Positions 1 to 7,745 of a DNA stretch of 7,789 nucleotides are shown here, piece after piece. The translations under genes were made by a program, and so were the position numbers. Source of the stretch: Pedobacter sp. UBA1654 (GTDB lineage: Bacteria > Bacteroidota > Bacteroidia > Sphingobacteriales > Sphingobacteriaceae). Under the pieces are notes generated by a model. It saw only the letters and a program-made list of their open reading frames with translations. It was not told where the DNA came from and did no database searches. Positions within the stretch are counted from its first letter, which is position 1. Each line of letters opens with the position of its first letter. The DNA lies in contig DCLG01000071.1 in NCBI GenBank assembly GCA_002320935.1, positions 24,070 through 31,858 on the forward strand. The letters run 5' to 3'.

Positions 1-36
1 GCGCATACTCTGTGCAAATTGTATCTTCTGTTTCAT
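1..36 (-). CDS. 5' end of a downstream gene, possibly mannonate dehydratase (partial, cut by window edge)
   Basis: An ATG at 36 on the minus strand opens a frame of 12 codons, MKQKIQFAQSMR, that runs off the left edge without a stop. It begins 15 bp after the stop of the SDR gene on the same strand, the spacing expected for the next gene of an operon. The Q-S/T-M-R ending resembles the N-terminus of UxuA proteins as I remember them, where a short leader is followed by MRW(Y/F)GPxDPVSL. UxuA dehydrates D-mannonate to 2-keto-3-deoxygluconate in glucuronate catabolism, and it would suit the SDR and LacI neighbours. Twelve residues cannot prove the family. That a gene starts here is fairly likely; its identity as uxuA is a guess from context and memory. 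Confidence 0.45.
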   Translation of the reverse strand, partial: MKQKIQFAQSMR

Positions 37-51
37 GTCAGCCTGGGTTTG

Positions 52-792
52 TTAAAAGCCTATGGAATTCCCGCCGTCTACAGGAAGGATGGTGCCTGTA
101 ATGTATTTAGCGGCATCGCTGCTCAGATAAAATGTAGCATCGGCAACATCTTCCGGCAGCCCCAGGTGTCCCATTGGCGTTCTGGAGAGTACTTTGTTCT
201 TCCGCTCGGGATCATTGTCCAATGCCTTTGATGACATAGCCGTCTTAATAAATCCAGGCGCAATGCAGTTCACCCGGATGCCCATAGGCGATAACTCCAC
301 TGCCATGGCCTTCGTCATCCCCTCAATCGCTGATTTGGCTGCGGTGTAAGCGATGACCTTAGGTATGCCATACTGCGCTGCCATGGAGCTGATGTTTACA
401 ATTGCGCCATGGCCTTGTTTGGCCATCAACTTGCTCACTTCTCTGCTTATGGCAAATACCGATAGTACGTTGGTATGGATGATGTTGTAGAAGTCATTAT
501 CGCTGACTTCCAGAAAGTCTTTCTTTAAGTTTATCCCTGCATTGTTTACCAGGATGTCTATCTCACCATATTCGGCAGCAATAGCATCAATGCAAGCCGG
601 AATTGCTTCCAGGTCCTGCAGGTCAAGTACCTTATAGCTGCAGAGTGGTCCCAGTTCGGCAGCCGTGGCTTTCAGGATTTCTTCTTTCCGGCCGATCATG
701 ATGGTCCGGATCTGCTCACCCACAAATTTTCGGGTCATGGCTAGTCCTAATCCAGCGGCACCGCCTGTTACTATGGCAAGTTTTGTTTTCAT
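52..792 (-). CDS. Short-chain dehydrogenase/reductase (SDR), classical type, probable sugar-acid or polyol oxidoreductase
   Basis: This is a cytoplasmic NAD(P)-dependent oxidoreductase of 246 residues, the usual length for classical SDRs. The Rossmann motif TGGAAGLG is at residues 9-16, NNAG at 83-86 and the structural Asn at 108. The catalytic Ser136, Tyr149 and Lys153 (YTAAK) are followed by the PG motif at 179-180, and the C-terminal part has the usual VDGG. No signal peptide or membrane segment is visible. Substrate cannot be read from the sequence: the best general resemblance is to gluconate 5-dehydrogenase, KduD or FabG-like enzymes. Its ATG lies 3 bp after the stop of the upstream lacI gene, so the two are almost certainly co-transcribed and perhaps translationally coupled. 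If the next gene is uxuA, this SDR could be the fructuronate/mannonate oxidoreductase of a hexuronate pathway, which is inference. Confidence 0.9.
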   Translation of the reverse strand: MKTKLAIVTGGAAGLGLAMTRKFVGEQIRTIMIGRKEEILKATAAELGPLCSYKVLDLQDLEAIPACIDAIAAEYGEIDILVNNAGINLKKDFLEVSDNDFYNIIHTNVLSVFAISREVSKLMAKQGHGAIVNISSMAAQYGIPKVIAYTAAKSAIEGMTKAMAVELSPMGIRVNCIAPGFIKTAMSSKALDNDPERKNKVLSRTPMGHLGLPEDVADATFYLSSDAAKYITGTILPVDGGNSIGF

Positions 793-795
793 GTA

Positions 796-1836
796 TTAGA
801 GGTTGGTTATAGGCTTTTTCAAGGTAGAAGCGCGAACAATAAGCTGCGACTTTAGTATAATGGACTTCGTTAAGTCGTTGTCTGATTTATGTTCGATCAG
901 GTTAATCAACTGCCGGGCAGCTGTTTTGCCCATCTCTTCGCCGGGATAGTTAATCGTGGTGATCATCGGATCCGAAAGGCGGGAAATGATCTCATTGTTA
1001 AATCCGCCAACTGCAATGTCAGTGGGGATCTGAATGCCCGCATCTTTAAAAACTTTCATGCAAATGGCGGCAGACATATCGTTGGCCACGAAAAGGCCAT
1101 CGGGCCGGTTCTTCATTTTCAGGATCTTTTGAGCTGCCCGGGCCGAAGCATCTTCACTGAGTTCCGTCTCTAGTACCAGTTGTTCGTCATACGGAATGTT
1201 GTGTTCCGCCAGTGCACGCTGATACCCTGCCTTACGCTCCTGATAGACGTTACGCATCAGGCTGCCCGTTAGATGTGCAATGCGGCGGCAACCCTGCTGG
1301 ATCAAATGACTGGTGATGTCATATCCTGCTTTACTGTTGTTGATCATGACCTTATTGAAGTCGTCATCTTCAAAAACCCGGTCCACGAATACCAGTGGTA
1401 AGTTATGTCGGCTATATTCCTGAAAGTGATCCAGATTACGGGTGTTTGCTGCGAGGTTAACGATCAGGCCATCTACCCGGTTATTCAACATCGCTTTCGC
1501 ATATTTGATTTCGTTGGCCTCCAATTCCAGCGACTGGCTGATCAGCATATCATAACCTGCACCATTGATCTCTTTTTCAATGCCCGCTAACATCGAAGAT
1601 ATAAAGTAGCTGTTCAGCCGCGGAACAATCACACCAATCATATTGCTGCGTTGCTTACGAAGATTGCTCGCGAAGGTATTAAAGCGATAACCCATCTCGG
1701 CTGCGGCAGCCATGATCTTCTTCCTGGTCTTTTCATTAACCGAAGGATTGTCTTGTAAACCCCTGCTTATGGTCGATGGCGCTAGTTTTAATCGCTCAGC
1801 AATATCGTAAATGGTTACAACTTTTTGATTACGCAT
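796..1836 (-). CDS. LacI-family transcriptional regulator (copy 1, next to the SDR)
   Basis: This is a DNA-binding sugar-responsive regulator of 346 residues, normal for the family. The N-terminal helix-turn-helix spans about residues 8-30 (TIYDIAERL, then PSTISRGL as the recognition helix). A hinge helix follows at about 53-61 (NTFASNLRK), and a periplasmic-binding-protein-like effector domain starts at about 66. Likely effector contacts are R153 in VDR, R201 in QERKAGY, and N252-D253. The frame stays open to an ATG at 1896, but that start adds 20 hydrophobic residues unlike any LacI N-terminus and lies inside the palindrome at 1885-1902. The ATG at 1836 is therefore preferred. It is clearly paralogous to the regulator just upstream. 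It heads the SDR gene with a 3-bp gap, so it probably controls that leftward operon and itself. Its ligand is unknown; a hexuronate intermediate is possible. Confidence 0.92.
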   Translation of the reverse strand: MRNQKVVTIYDIAERLKLAPSTISRGLQDNPSVNEKTRKKIMAAAAEMGYRFNTFASNLRKQRSNMIGVIVPRLNSYFISSMLAGIEKEINGAGYDMLISQSLELEANEIKYAKAMLNNRVDGLIVNLAANTRNLDHFQEYSRHNLPLVFVDRVFEDDDFNKVMINNSKAGYDITSHLIQQGCRRIAHLTGSLMRNVYQERKAGYQRALAEHNIPYDEQLVLETELSEDASARAAQKILKMKNRPDGLFVANDMSAAICMKVFKDAGIQIPTDIAVGGFNNEIISRLSDPMITTINYPGEEMGKTAARQLINLIEHKSDNDLTKSIILKSQLIVRASTLKKPITNL

Positions 1837-1841
1837 ACAGG

Positions 1842-1872
1842 GTTTACTTTTGATAACAGCACTAAAGTAAAC
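1842..1872 (-). repeat. 9-bp perfect inverted repeat in the leader of lacI copy 1
   Basis: The arms GTTTACTTT (1842-1850) and AAAGTAAAC (1864-1872) are exact reverse complements separated by 13 bases. The dyad occupies 6 to 36 bases upstream of the ATG at 1836, between the operator-like palindrome and the start codon. In RNA it would form an A/U-rich 9-bp stem over the ribosome-binding region. As DNA it would be a spaced dyad for a dimeric protein. The sequence does not say which applies. Confidence 0.5.
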
Positions 1873-1884
1873 AAAATAATATAA

Positions 1885-1902
1885 AATGCAATCCATTGCA
1901 TT
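1885..1902. promoter_or_regulatory. Probable LacI-family operator upstream of lacI copy 1
   Basis: AATGCAATCCATTGCATT is an 18-bp palindrome in which eight of nine base pairs match; only the central C-C step breaks symmetry. It lies 49-66 bases upstream of the preferred start of lacI copy 1. Its inner half-site GCAATC is identical to that of the perfect palindrome at 2993-3010, with matching spacing around the centre. LacI-family repressors bind dyads of this size, often with a central CG. The likely role is autoregulation of lacI copy 1 and the SDR operon, possibly with cross-binding by the other LacI. Confidence 0.7.
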
Positions 1903-1937
1903 CTATTATTAACCGGAAGGTTACGGCTGCATTCAAT

Positions 1938-2969
1938 TTATAAGCGCTGTGTTGATTTTCGCACGAGCAGCTTTGGTTTAATGCTCATTATTTTCGGTTC
2001 AATATGTAAATCAGCAACTTCCATCTCCTGAAAGAAAAGGTTCGCAATTGTTTTACCCATGCTGAAGCTGTACTGATCTATTGTTGTTATGGAAGGACTG
2101 GTAATTTCTGTAAAGGGTTCGTTAGAATAACCGCAAATGCCAAGTTGTTCCGGCACGCTGATCCCCATTTGAGTTGCAACCTCGAGTACGCCCAGCGCGG
2201 AGAAGTCTGAGGTAGAAGCAAATATCGCATCTGGCGGATTTTTCATTTCCAGTAGTTTCCTGGTGGCTTCCGCACTGAGCTCCTTTGTCCATGCATTCTC
2301 GCACATCAGTTCTTCCAGCACCGGCAGGCCGTGTTTTCTTAAAGCACTTAGATAGCCTTCCTTACGCTGTCTGAAGATATCCAGGTTCTGCGGCCCTTCC
2401 AATAACGCAATGCGCTGGTAACCTTGTTGTATCAGGTGGCTAACCGCTTCACTTGAAGCCCGTTCATTGTCGTTTATCACTTTAAAGGTCTCCAGTTCGT
2501 CTACCACACGGTCGAACTGTATCAACCTGATCCGATGGTCCAGCACCTGCTGCAGGTGCTCATGTCCGCCCTGTTCAGCAGCAATGGAAATGACAATACA
2601 GTTTACATGCTGGTTGATCAATGCATTCACACAATCGACCTCTCTGGAATGAAGCTCATTGGACTGACAGATGATCAGATTGTAGCCTTTGTTGTAGGTA
2701 ATGTCCTCCATCCCTGCAATAATGTTCGAAAAATAACCCTGATTGATCCTGGGTACAACGACTCCAATGGTGCGATTGCTGCCCTTCCGCAAGTTGGAAG
2801 CCATCACATTCTGCTGATAGTTCATTTCTGCTGCAGTTTTCAGGATCAGTGCTTTAGTTGCGGGATTGACCTTACTACTGTTGCTAAGTGCCCTGGAAAC
2901 AGAAGAGGCAGCGATATTCAGCTTTTTGGCAATGTCATATATGGTTGTTCTTTTTTGCGGAGTCTTCAT
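1938..2969 (-). CDS. LacI-family transcriptional regulator (copy 2, divergent from the xylose operon)
   Basis: This 343-residue regulator has the standard LacI layout: helix-turn-helix at about 9-31 (TIYDIAKKL and SSVSRAL), hinge helix at about 54-62 (NVMASNLRK), and an effector-binding core from about 67. Probable ligand-contact positions are R154 in FDR, R202 within RQRKEGY, and S254-D255. A longer frame begins at a TTG at 2999, but that codon lies within the 18-bp operator, so the ATG at 2969 is chosen; it gives a typical MKTPQKRTTIYDIA start. The gene is divergent from xylB across 113 bp holding that operator, which makes it the best candidate for the local regulator of xylose genes and of itself. 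A xylose or xylulose effector is inferred from position alone. LacI copy 1 follows 101 bp downstream on the same strand with no convincing terminator between, so read-through is likely. Confidence 0.93.
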   Translation of the reverse strand: MKTPQKRTTIYDIAKKLNIAASSVSRALSNSSKVNPATKALILKTAAEMNYQQNVMASNLRKGSNRTIGVVVPRINQGYFSNIIAGMEDITYNKGYNLIICQSNELHSREVDCVNALINQHVNCIVISIAAEQGGHEHLQQVLDHRIRLIQFDRVVDELETFKVINDNERASSEAVSHLIQQGYQRIALLEGPQNLDIFRQRKEGYLSALRKHGLPVLEELMCENAWTKELSAEATRKLLEMKNPPDAIFASTSDFSALGVLEVATQMGISVPEQLGICGYSNEPFTEITSPSITTIDQYSFSMGKTIANLFFQEMEVADLHIEPKIMSIKPKLLVRKSTQRL

Positions 2970-2992
2970 AATTTCAAAAATGCAGATATTTT

Positions 2993-3010
2993 TTGGCAAT
3001 CGATTGCCAA
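2993..3010. promoter_or_regulatory. LacI-family operator in the lacI-xylB divergent region
   Basis: TTGGCAATCGATTGCCAA is a perfect 18-bp palindrome with a central CG, the classic form of a LacI-family operator. It lies 24-41 bases upstream of the lacI copy 2 ATG and 73-90 bases upstream of the xylB ATG, so a single bound dimer could affect both promoters. The core GCAATC/GATTGC is shared with the palindrome at 1885-1902. Binding by lacI copy 2 is the natural inference. The same site overlaps the proposed -33 element of the xylB promoter, which would fit repression by occlusion. Confidence 0.85.
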
Positions 3011-3035
3011 CTTAAAATATTAAATACTAAATTCG
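3003..3035 (+). promoter_or_regulatory. Candidate Bacteroidetes-type promoter for the xylose operon
   Basis: ATTG at 3003-3006 and TAAATTCG at 3028-3035 resemble the Bacteroidetes -33 (TTTG) and -7 (TAnnTTTG) elements, with a 21-bp spacer and one mismatch in each. The -33 half lies inside the operator palindrome. Transcription would start at about 3042, leaving a leader of about 40 bases before xylB. The match is imperfect and the region is AT-rich, so this is a suggestion only. Confidence 0.3.
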
Positions 3036-3082
3036 TTTTTCTGTAACCAAAATAAACTTAAACGGGTCACTCCTTTGCAAAT

Positions 3083-4564
3083 ATGTTATTACTAGGAATA
3101 GATATAGGCACTTCGTCCATTAAAGTGTCGGTGGTGGATGCGAATACGCAGCAAGTCATAATCTCCGGACAATATCCCGAACAAGAGAGCGAAATTATTG
3201 CAAAGCAAGCAGGTTGGGCGGAGCAATCACCGGAAATGTGGTGGGCGCACGTACAACAGGCATTTAATCTTTGTAAAAAGCACGGAACTTTCGATCCGCA
3301 TGACATCAGTGCGATCGGCATCGCTTATCAGATGCACGGCCTGGTATTGGTGGACAAAGATCAGCAGGTGCTGCGCGACAGCATCATCTGGTGCGACAGC
3401 AGGGCGGTAGAGATCGGAAATCAGGCTTTCGAAAAACTTGGTGCTGAATTCTCACTTTCTCATTTGCTGAATTCTCCAGGTAATTTCACAGCCTCTAAAC
3501 TAGCTTGGGTGAAGCAGCATGAACCGGAAATCTATGCTCGCATTCATAAAATGATGCTGCCGGGCGATTTCATTGCCATGAAGCTGAGCTCCGAAATCAC
3601 AACCAGCATCTCTGCATTGTCTGAAGCTATCCTCTGGGACTTTCAAACCAACAGCGTTTCTGCTGAACTGATGAACCTATACGGAATCGATCCTGCCTTA
3701 ATACCGGAAATCAAACCCGTATTCGCCGAGCACGGTCGTGTTACGCCAGCAGTGGCCGAACTGATGGGGCTCAAAGCCGGTACCCTGGTTACTTATAAAT
3801 CTGGTGATCAGCCAAATAATGCGCTATCACTGAATGTGCTGCAGCCAGGCGAGGTTGCCGCAACTGCCGGGACATCGGGTGTGATCTATGGTGTAAGCGA
3901 CCAGCTAACCTATGATCCGCAATCCCGGGTAAACACCTTCGCGCATGTCAACCATACTGCAGAAGCGCAGCGCATGGGGGTACTGTTATGTATAAATGGT
4001 ACCGGCAGCCTAAATCGCTGGACTAAAAACCTTTTCGGCTCCGCAGTAAGCTATGCCCAGATGAATGAACAGGCGGCTAAAACACCGGTTGGTGCCTCCG
4101 GCATCCGGATTCTGCCTTTCGGTAACGGTGCAGAACGCATGCTGAATAATAAGATCGTAGGTGTTCATTTCCATGATATCGATCTGAACCTGCACCACCA
4201 GGGGCACATATTCAGGGCGGTACAAGAGGGGATAGCCTTTTCATTTCGTTACGGACTGGACATCATGCGCAGCACCGGACTGTATCCAAGCGTGATCCGC
4301 GCCGGGAAAGCAAATCTTTTTCTAAGCAATCTTTTTCTTGAAGCATTCGTAAATGCAACTGGCGTTCCGGTGGAATTATATCAGAATGATGGTAGTGTCG
4401 GAGCAGCTTTAGGATCGGGCATAGGCTCGGGCATGTTCAGCACTGCCGCAGAAGCTTTCCACAACATCAAAGCACTACAACTGGTAGAACCAACAAAGGT
4501 TGAGCAATATGAGCCTGTATACCAGAGCTGGCTCGGCTATTTAAACAAACAAAATTTAAACTAA
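3083..4564 (+). CDS. xylB: Xylulokinase (FGGY carbohydrate kinase)
   Basis: XylB phosphorylates D-xylulose with ATP to give D-xylulose 5-phosphate, the entry point to the pentose phosphate pathway, in the cytoplasm. The 493-residue protein is close to the usual length (E. coli XylB is 484). The N-terminal phosphate-binding DIGTSS is at residues 7-12, the sugar-binding QMHG at 83-86 and WCDSR at 103-107. The predicted catalytic base is Asp242 in SGDQ, followed by GTSG at 263-266 and the C-terminal GSVGAALG at 437-444. The adenine-site motif, usually GGGA, reads RAGKAN at 406-411, a variant I associate with Bacteroidetes XylB. The start codon is directly followed by the first beta strand of the family (MLLLGIDIG), so it is secure. 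It is the first gene of the operon, 17 bp ahead of xylA, which makes xylulose the most likely substrate. Confidence 0.95.
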   Translation: MLLLGIDIGTSSIKVSVVDANTQQVIISGQYPEQESEIIAKQAGWAEQSPEMWWAHVQQAFNLCKKHGTFDPHDISAIGIAYQMHGLVLVDKDQQVLRDSIIWCDSRAVEIGNQAFEKLGAEFSLSHLLNSPGNFTASKLAWVKQHEPEIYARIHKMMLPGDFIAMKLSSEITTSISALSEAILWDFQTNSVSAELMNLYGIDPALIPEIKPVFAEHGRVTPAVAELMGLKAGTLVTYKSGDQPNNALSLNVLQPGEVAATAGTSGVIYGVSDQLTYDPQSRVNTFAHVNHTAEAQRMGVLLCINGTGSLNRWTKNLFGSAVSYAQMNEQAAKTPVGASGIRILPFGNGAERMLNNKIVGVHFHDIDLNLHHQGHIFRAVQEGIAFSFRYGLDIMRSTGLYPSVIRAGKANLFLSNLFLEAFVNATGVPVELYQNDGSVGAALGSGIGSGMFSTAAEAFHNIKALQLVEPTKVEQYEPVYQSWLGYLNKQNLN

Positions 4565-4581
4565 GAACAATAAAACAAATT

Positions 4582-5913
4582 ATGGGAAATGTAATCACAG
4601 GAGAAAAGGAATTCTTCAAAGGCATTGGGCAAGTGAAGTTTGAAGGATTAGAGTCAGATAACCCACTGGCATTCCGTTGGTATGATGAGAACCGCGTAAT
4701 CGCTGGTAAAACGATGAAGGACCATCTTCGTTTTGCAGGCGCATACTGGCACTCTTTCGTAGCGACTGGTAATGATCCTTTCGGAGAAGATACCATCAAC
4801 CATCCATGGGATGAGAAGTCAGACCCAATTGAGCGCGCAAAAGATAAAATGGACGCTGCATTTGAGTTCCTGACAAAAATGAACCTGCCATTCTATTGTT
4901 TCCACGATGTGGATGTAGTGGATTTCGGCAATGATGTGCAGGAAAATGAAAGACGCCTGCAAACCATGGTGGAGTATGCGAAGCAAAAACAAGCTGCAAG
5001 TGGCGTGAAATTGCTATGGGGAACTGCAAATCTGTTTTCGCACCGCAGGTATATGAACGGCGCGTCAACCAACCCGAACTTTCATGTGCTGGCACATGGT
5101 GCAGCGCAGGTTAAATCTGCATTGGACGCAACCATCGCCTTAGGTGGTGAAAACTATGTGTTCTGGGGTGGTCGTGAAGGCTACATGAGCTTACTAAATA
5201 CCAACATGAAACGCGAACAGGAGCACCTGGCGAAATTCCTGCATGCTTCAAAAGACTATGCGAGTAAACAAGGCTTCAAAGGTACTTTCTTCATCGAGCC
5301 AAAACCATGCGAACCAACGAAACACCAGTATGACTATGATGCTGCTACAGTTATTGGCTTCCTTCGTCAGTACGACTTACTGGAAGACTTCAAACTGAAT
5401 CTTGAAGTGAACCACGCAACTTTAGCAGGTCATACTTTCCAGCATGAAGTGCAGGTGGCTGCAGATGCAGGTCTTTTGGGGTCTATGGATGCAAACAGGG
5501 GTGATGTACAAAATGGATGGGATACCGATCAGTTTCCAAACAACATCAATGAAGTAACAGAAGCCATGTTGATCGTACTTGAAAACAACGGACTACAAGG
5601 TGGTGGTATCAACTTCGATGCGAAGATCCGCAGAAACTCTACTGATCCTGCAGATTTGTTCTATGCACATGTTGGTGGTATGGACACCTTCGCAAGGGCA
5701 CTGGTAACCGCAGATGCCATACTGCAGAAGTCAGATTATAGGAAAATCCGTACAGAAAGATACGCATCTTACGACACAGGAGTAGGAAAAGATTTTGAAA
5801 ATGGTAAATTGACCCTCGAAGATCTTCGGAACTACGCGGTAGAACACGGAGAGCCTGCGACAATCAGCGGACAGCAGGAACTGCTTGAAAACATTGTCAA
5901 CAGGTATATTTAA
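4582..5913 (+). CDS. xylA: Xylose isomerase (class II)
   Basis: XylA interconverts D-xylose and D-xylulose using two divalent metal ions, in the cytoplasm. At 443 residues and with the extended N-terminus ([15 protein letters not shown]) it belongs to the long class II group, like E. coli XylA (440). All residues I recall as essential in that enzyme have counterparts here at a constant offset of 7: His108 and Asp111 in CFHDVD, Trp195 in FWGGREG, Glu239 and Lys241 in FIEPKP, Glu275 and His278 in [11 protein letters not shown], Asp303 in MDANRGD, Asp314 and Asp316 in WDTD, and Asp346 in NFDAK. Nothing catalytic is missing. The gene lies 17 bp after xylB and 24 bp before the symporter, with A-rich spacers and no obvious Shine-Dalgarno, as is usual in Bacteroidetes. 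Confidence 0.98.
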   Translation: MGNVITGEKEFFKGIGQVKFEGLESDNPLAFRWYDENRVIAGKTMKDHLRFAGAYWHSFVATGNDPFGEDTINHPWDEKSDPIERAKDKMDAAFEFLTKMNLPFYCFHDVDVVDFGNDVQENERRLQTMVEYAKQKQAASGVKLLWGTANLFSHRRYMNGASTNPNFHVLAHGAAQVKSALDATIALGGENYVFWGGREGYMSLLNTNMKREQEHLAKFLHASKDYASKQGFKGTFFIEPKPCEPTKHQYDYDAATVIGFLRQYDLLEDFKLNLEVNHATLAGHTFQHEVQVAADAGLLGSMDANRGDVQNGWDTDQFPNNINEVTEAMLIVLENNGLQGGGINFDAKIRRNSTDPADLFYAHVGGMDTFARALVTADAILQKSDYRKIRTERYASYDTGVGKDFENGKLTLEDLRNYAVEHGEPATISGQQELLENIVNRYI

Positions 5914-5937
5914 CCAATATATAAACACTAAAACTAC

Positions 5938-7626
5938 ATGAATTCATTAGGAACCTACGACTACGTCGTTTTTCTTGTCTACTTCGTCATTGTGGCCTCG
6001 TATGGCTACTGGGTTTACCACAAAAAGAAATCTGATGCAGAAAATTCAAAAGACTTTTTTCTTGCTAAAGATTCATTAACCTGGTGGGCAATCGGTGCCT
6101 CACTGATCGCTTCCAACATTTCCGCTGAGCAGTTTATCGGTATGAGTGGCTCCGGATTCACCATGGGGCTTGCAATTGCGACCTATGAATGGATGGCAGC
6201 GGTGACCTTAATCATCGTAGCGGTCTTCTTTATTCCGGTTTACCTGAAGAACAAGATCTATACCATGCCGCAGTTCCTGGGGCAGCGGTATAACGGCACA
6301 GTGGCCATGATCATGGCCATCTTCTGGCTGTTGCTGTATGTGGTCGTTAACCTTACATCTATTCTCTACCTCGGCGCATTGGCGATAAACAGTATTTCTG
6401 GTATAAACATCACCGCATGTATGTATATCCTTGCCGTTTTCGCTGTGCTGATTACGTTGGGTGGTATGAAGGTAATCGGGTACACCGATGTAATTCAAGT
6501 ATTCTTCTTAATCCTGGGTGGTTTGGCAACAACCTACCTGGCGCTGGAACTTGTGGCCACACACTTTGGCAGTTCGGGCGTTGCAAGTGGTATGCAGCTG
6601 ATCACCGAGAAGGCCTCAGATCACTTCCACATGATCTTTAAACAGGAGAATCCAAACTACATGGATCTTCCCGGACTAACCGTACTGATCGGTGGTATGT
6701 GGATCGTGAACCTGAACTATTGGGGATGTAACCAATACATCACACAGCGTGCACTCGGAGCGGATCTTCAAACCGCGAGAAGTGGTTTGCTATTCGCTGC
6801 AGTATTGAAGTTACTGATGCCTCTAATCGTTGTTGTACCAGGTATCGCAGCTTACGTATTGTATCAGGAGGGTTATGGCGATTTCCAGAATGCCATGCAG
6901 AAAAATGGCTCGTTGAACGCCGACTCGGCTTATCCGGTGTTGCTGAACCTGTTGCCTGAAGGACTAAAAGGAGTTTCTTTCGCGGCACTTGCTGCGGCGA
7001 TTGTGGCTTCCCTTGCTGGTAAGGCTAACAGTATCGCGACCATCTTCACACTTGATGTTTATAAGAAAGTGATCAACAAAGAGGCCAATGAGAACAAGCA
7101 GGTAATTGTGGGCCGTATTACGGTAATTGTATCTATGCTTATTGCAATTATCATTGCACCACACCTGGGTATGGACAAGAAAGGTGGTTTCCAGTTTATT
7201 CAGGAATATACCGGTTTTGTATCTCCAGGTATCTTCGCCATGTTTATTCTTGGTTTCTTCTGGAAAAAGACCACTTCAAACGCAGCAATGTTTGCAACTA
7301 TCGGTGGTTTCCTACTTTCCGTATTCTTCAAAGCATTGCCAAACTTCGCCAATCTTGAATGGTTAAGCCCGTACGGATTCTCGAAACTGGTAACGCAGGA
7401 AGATGGCAGGATGCTGTACGAGATTCCGTTCCTGGATCGTATGGGATTTGTTTTCTTGATCTCGGTGTTCGTGATGTGGATCATCAGTACAATCGAAGGC
7501 CGTAAAGGTGCGAATCCTAAAGGTCTGGAGATCGACAGCAGCATGTTCAAGACTACCAATACTTTTGCTGCCGGTGCATTGATCGTACTTGGTATCATTG
7601 TAGCACTTTATACCGTTTTCTGGTAA
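5938..7626 (+). CDS. Sodium/sugar symporter, SSS family (vSGLT-like), probable xylose importer
   Basis: This inner-membrane transporter of 562 residues should couple sugar uptake to an ion gradient. About 14 hydrophobic helices can be drawn, from roughly residue 8 to 561, as in vSGLT of Vibrio (543 residues). The signature SAEQFIGMSGSGF is at 62-74. Residues matching the sugar ligands of vSGLT, numbered from memory, are present: Gln65, Glu84, Asn258, Lys291 and Gln422, with the gate Tyr261 in NLNYW. The eighth core helix reads AAIVASLAGKANS at 352-364, so one of the paired Na2-site serines appears to be Ala357 while Ser358 remains. Substrate is inferred from its place as last gene after xylB and xylA; other pyranoses are possible. 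It is unrelated to the MFS protein called XylE in E. coli, so no symbol is given. A strong terminator follows 24 bp after the stop. Confidence 0.93.
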   Translation: MNSLGTYDYVVFLVYFVIVASYGYWVYHKKKSDAENSKDFFLAKDSLTWWAIGASLIASNISAEQFIGMSGSGFTMGLAIATYEWMAAVTLIIVAVFFIPVYLKNKIYTMPQFLGQRYNGTVAMIMAIFWLLLYVVVNLTSILYLGALAINSISGINITACMYILAVFAVLITLGGMKVIGYTDVIQVFFLILGGLATTYLALELVATHFGSSGVASGMQLITEKASDHFHMIFKQENPNYMDLPGLTVLIGGMWIVNLNYWGCNQYITQRALGADLQTARSGLLFAAVLKLLMPLIVVVPGIAAYVLYQEGYGDFQNAMQKNGSLNADSAYPVLLNLLPEGLKGVSFAALAAAIVASLAGKANSIATIFTLDVYKKVINKEANENKQVIVGRITVIVSMLIAIIIAPHLGMDKKGGFQFIQEYTGFVSPGIFAMFILGFFWKKTTSNAAMFATIGGFLLSVFFKALPNFANLEWLSPYGFSKLVTQEDGRMLYEIPFLDRMGFVFLISVFVMWIISTIEGRKGANPKGLEIDSSMFKTTNTFAAGALIVLGIIVALYTVFW

Positions 7627-7650
7627 CAGTTTAAAACCAATAAAAACTGA

Positions 7651-7685
7651 GCCGTGCTGACGAAAGTCAGCGCGGCTTTTTTTTT
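7651..7685 (+). terminator. Intrinsic terminator of the xylose operon
   Basis: The arms GCCGTGCTGAC (7651-7661) and GTCAGCGCGGC (7666-7676) pair over 11 bp with one G-U wobble, closed by a GAAA tetraloop and followed directly by nine T residues (7677-7685). It begins 24 bp after the symporter stop codon. This is a textbook Rho-independent terminator for the + strand and marks the end of the three-gene operon. Confidence 0.95.
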
Positions 7686-7745
7686 CACCACAGTTTCGAT
7701 TTAACCTGCATGTTGAACGGTGTCAGGGTCGGAAATTAACCGGCT

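Noticed and set aside
1910..1923. Small hairpin TAACC-GGAA-GGTTA between the two lacI genes, considered as a terminator for lacI copy 2
   Set aside because: The stem is only 5 bp and no T-tract follows it on the minus strand, so termination there is unlikely.
2535..3023. A 162-codon open frame on the + strand opposite lacI copy 2
   Set aside because: It lies wholly antisense to a well-supported LacI gene, has no recognisable domain, and ends just past the operator; it is a shadow of the real gene.
3020..3075. Minus-strand promoter-like matches for lacI copy 2, such as TAAGTTTA
   Set aside because: Several equally weak matches occur in this AT-rich stretch, and none has both elements at a convincing spacing.
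3074..3081. Eight-base palindrome TTTGCAAA just before the xylB start
   Set aside because: It is short, in AT-rich DNA, lacks the central CG and length of the two operators, and could easily arise by chance.
7686..7745. Stretch between the terminator and the tandem repeat, checked for a small gene or RNA
   Set aside because: I see no start codon followed by a useful open frame and no strong stem; the minus-strand frames crossing the repeat are open only briefly and lack recognisable protein features.
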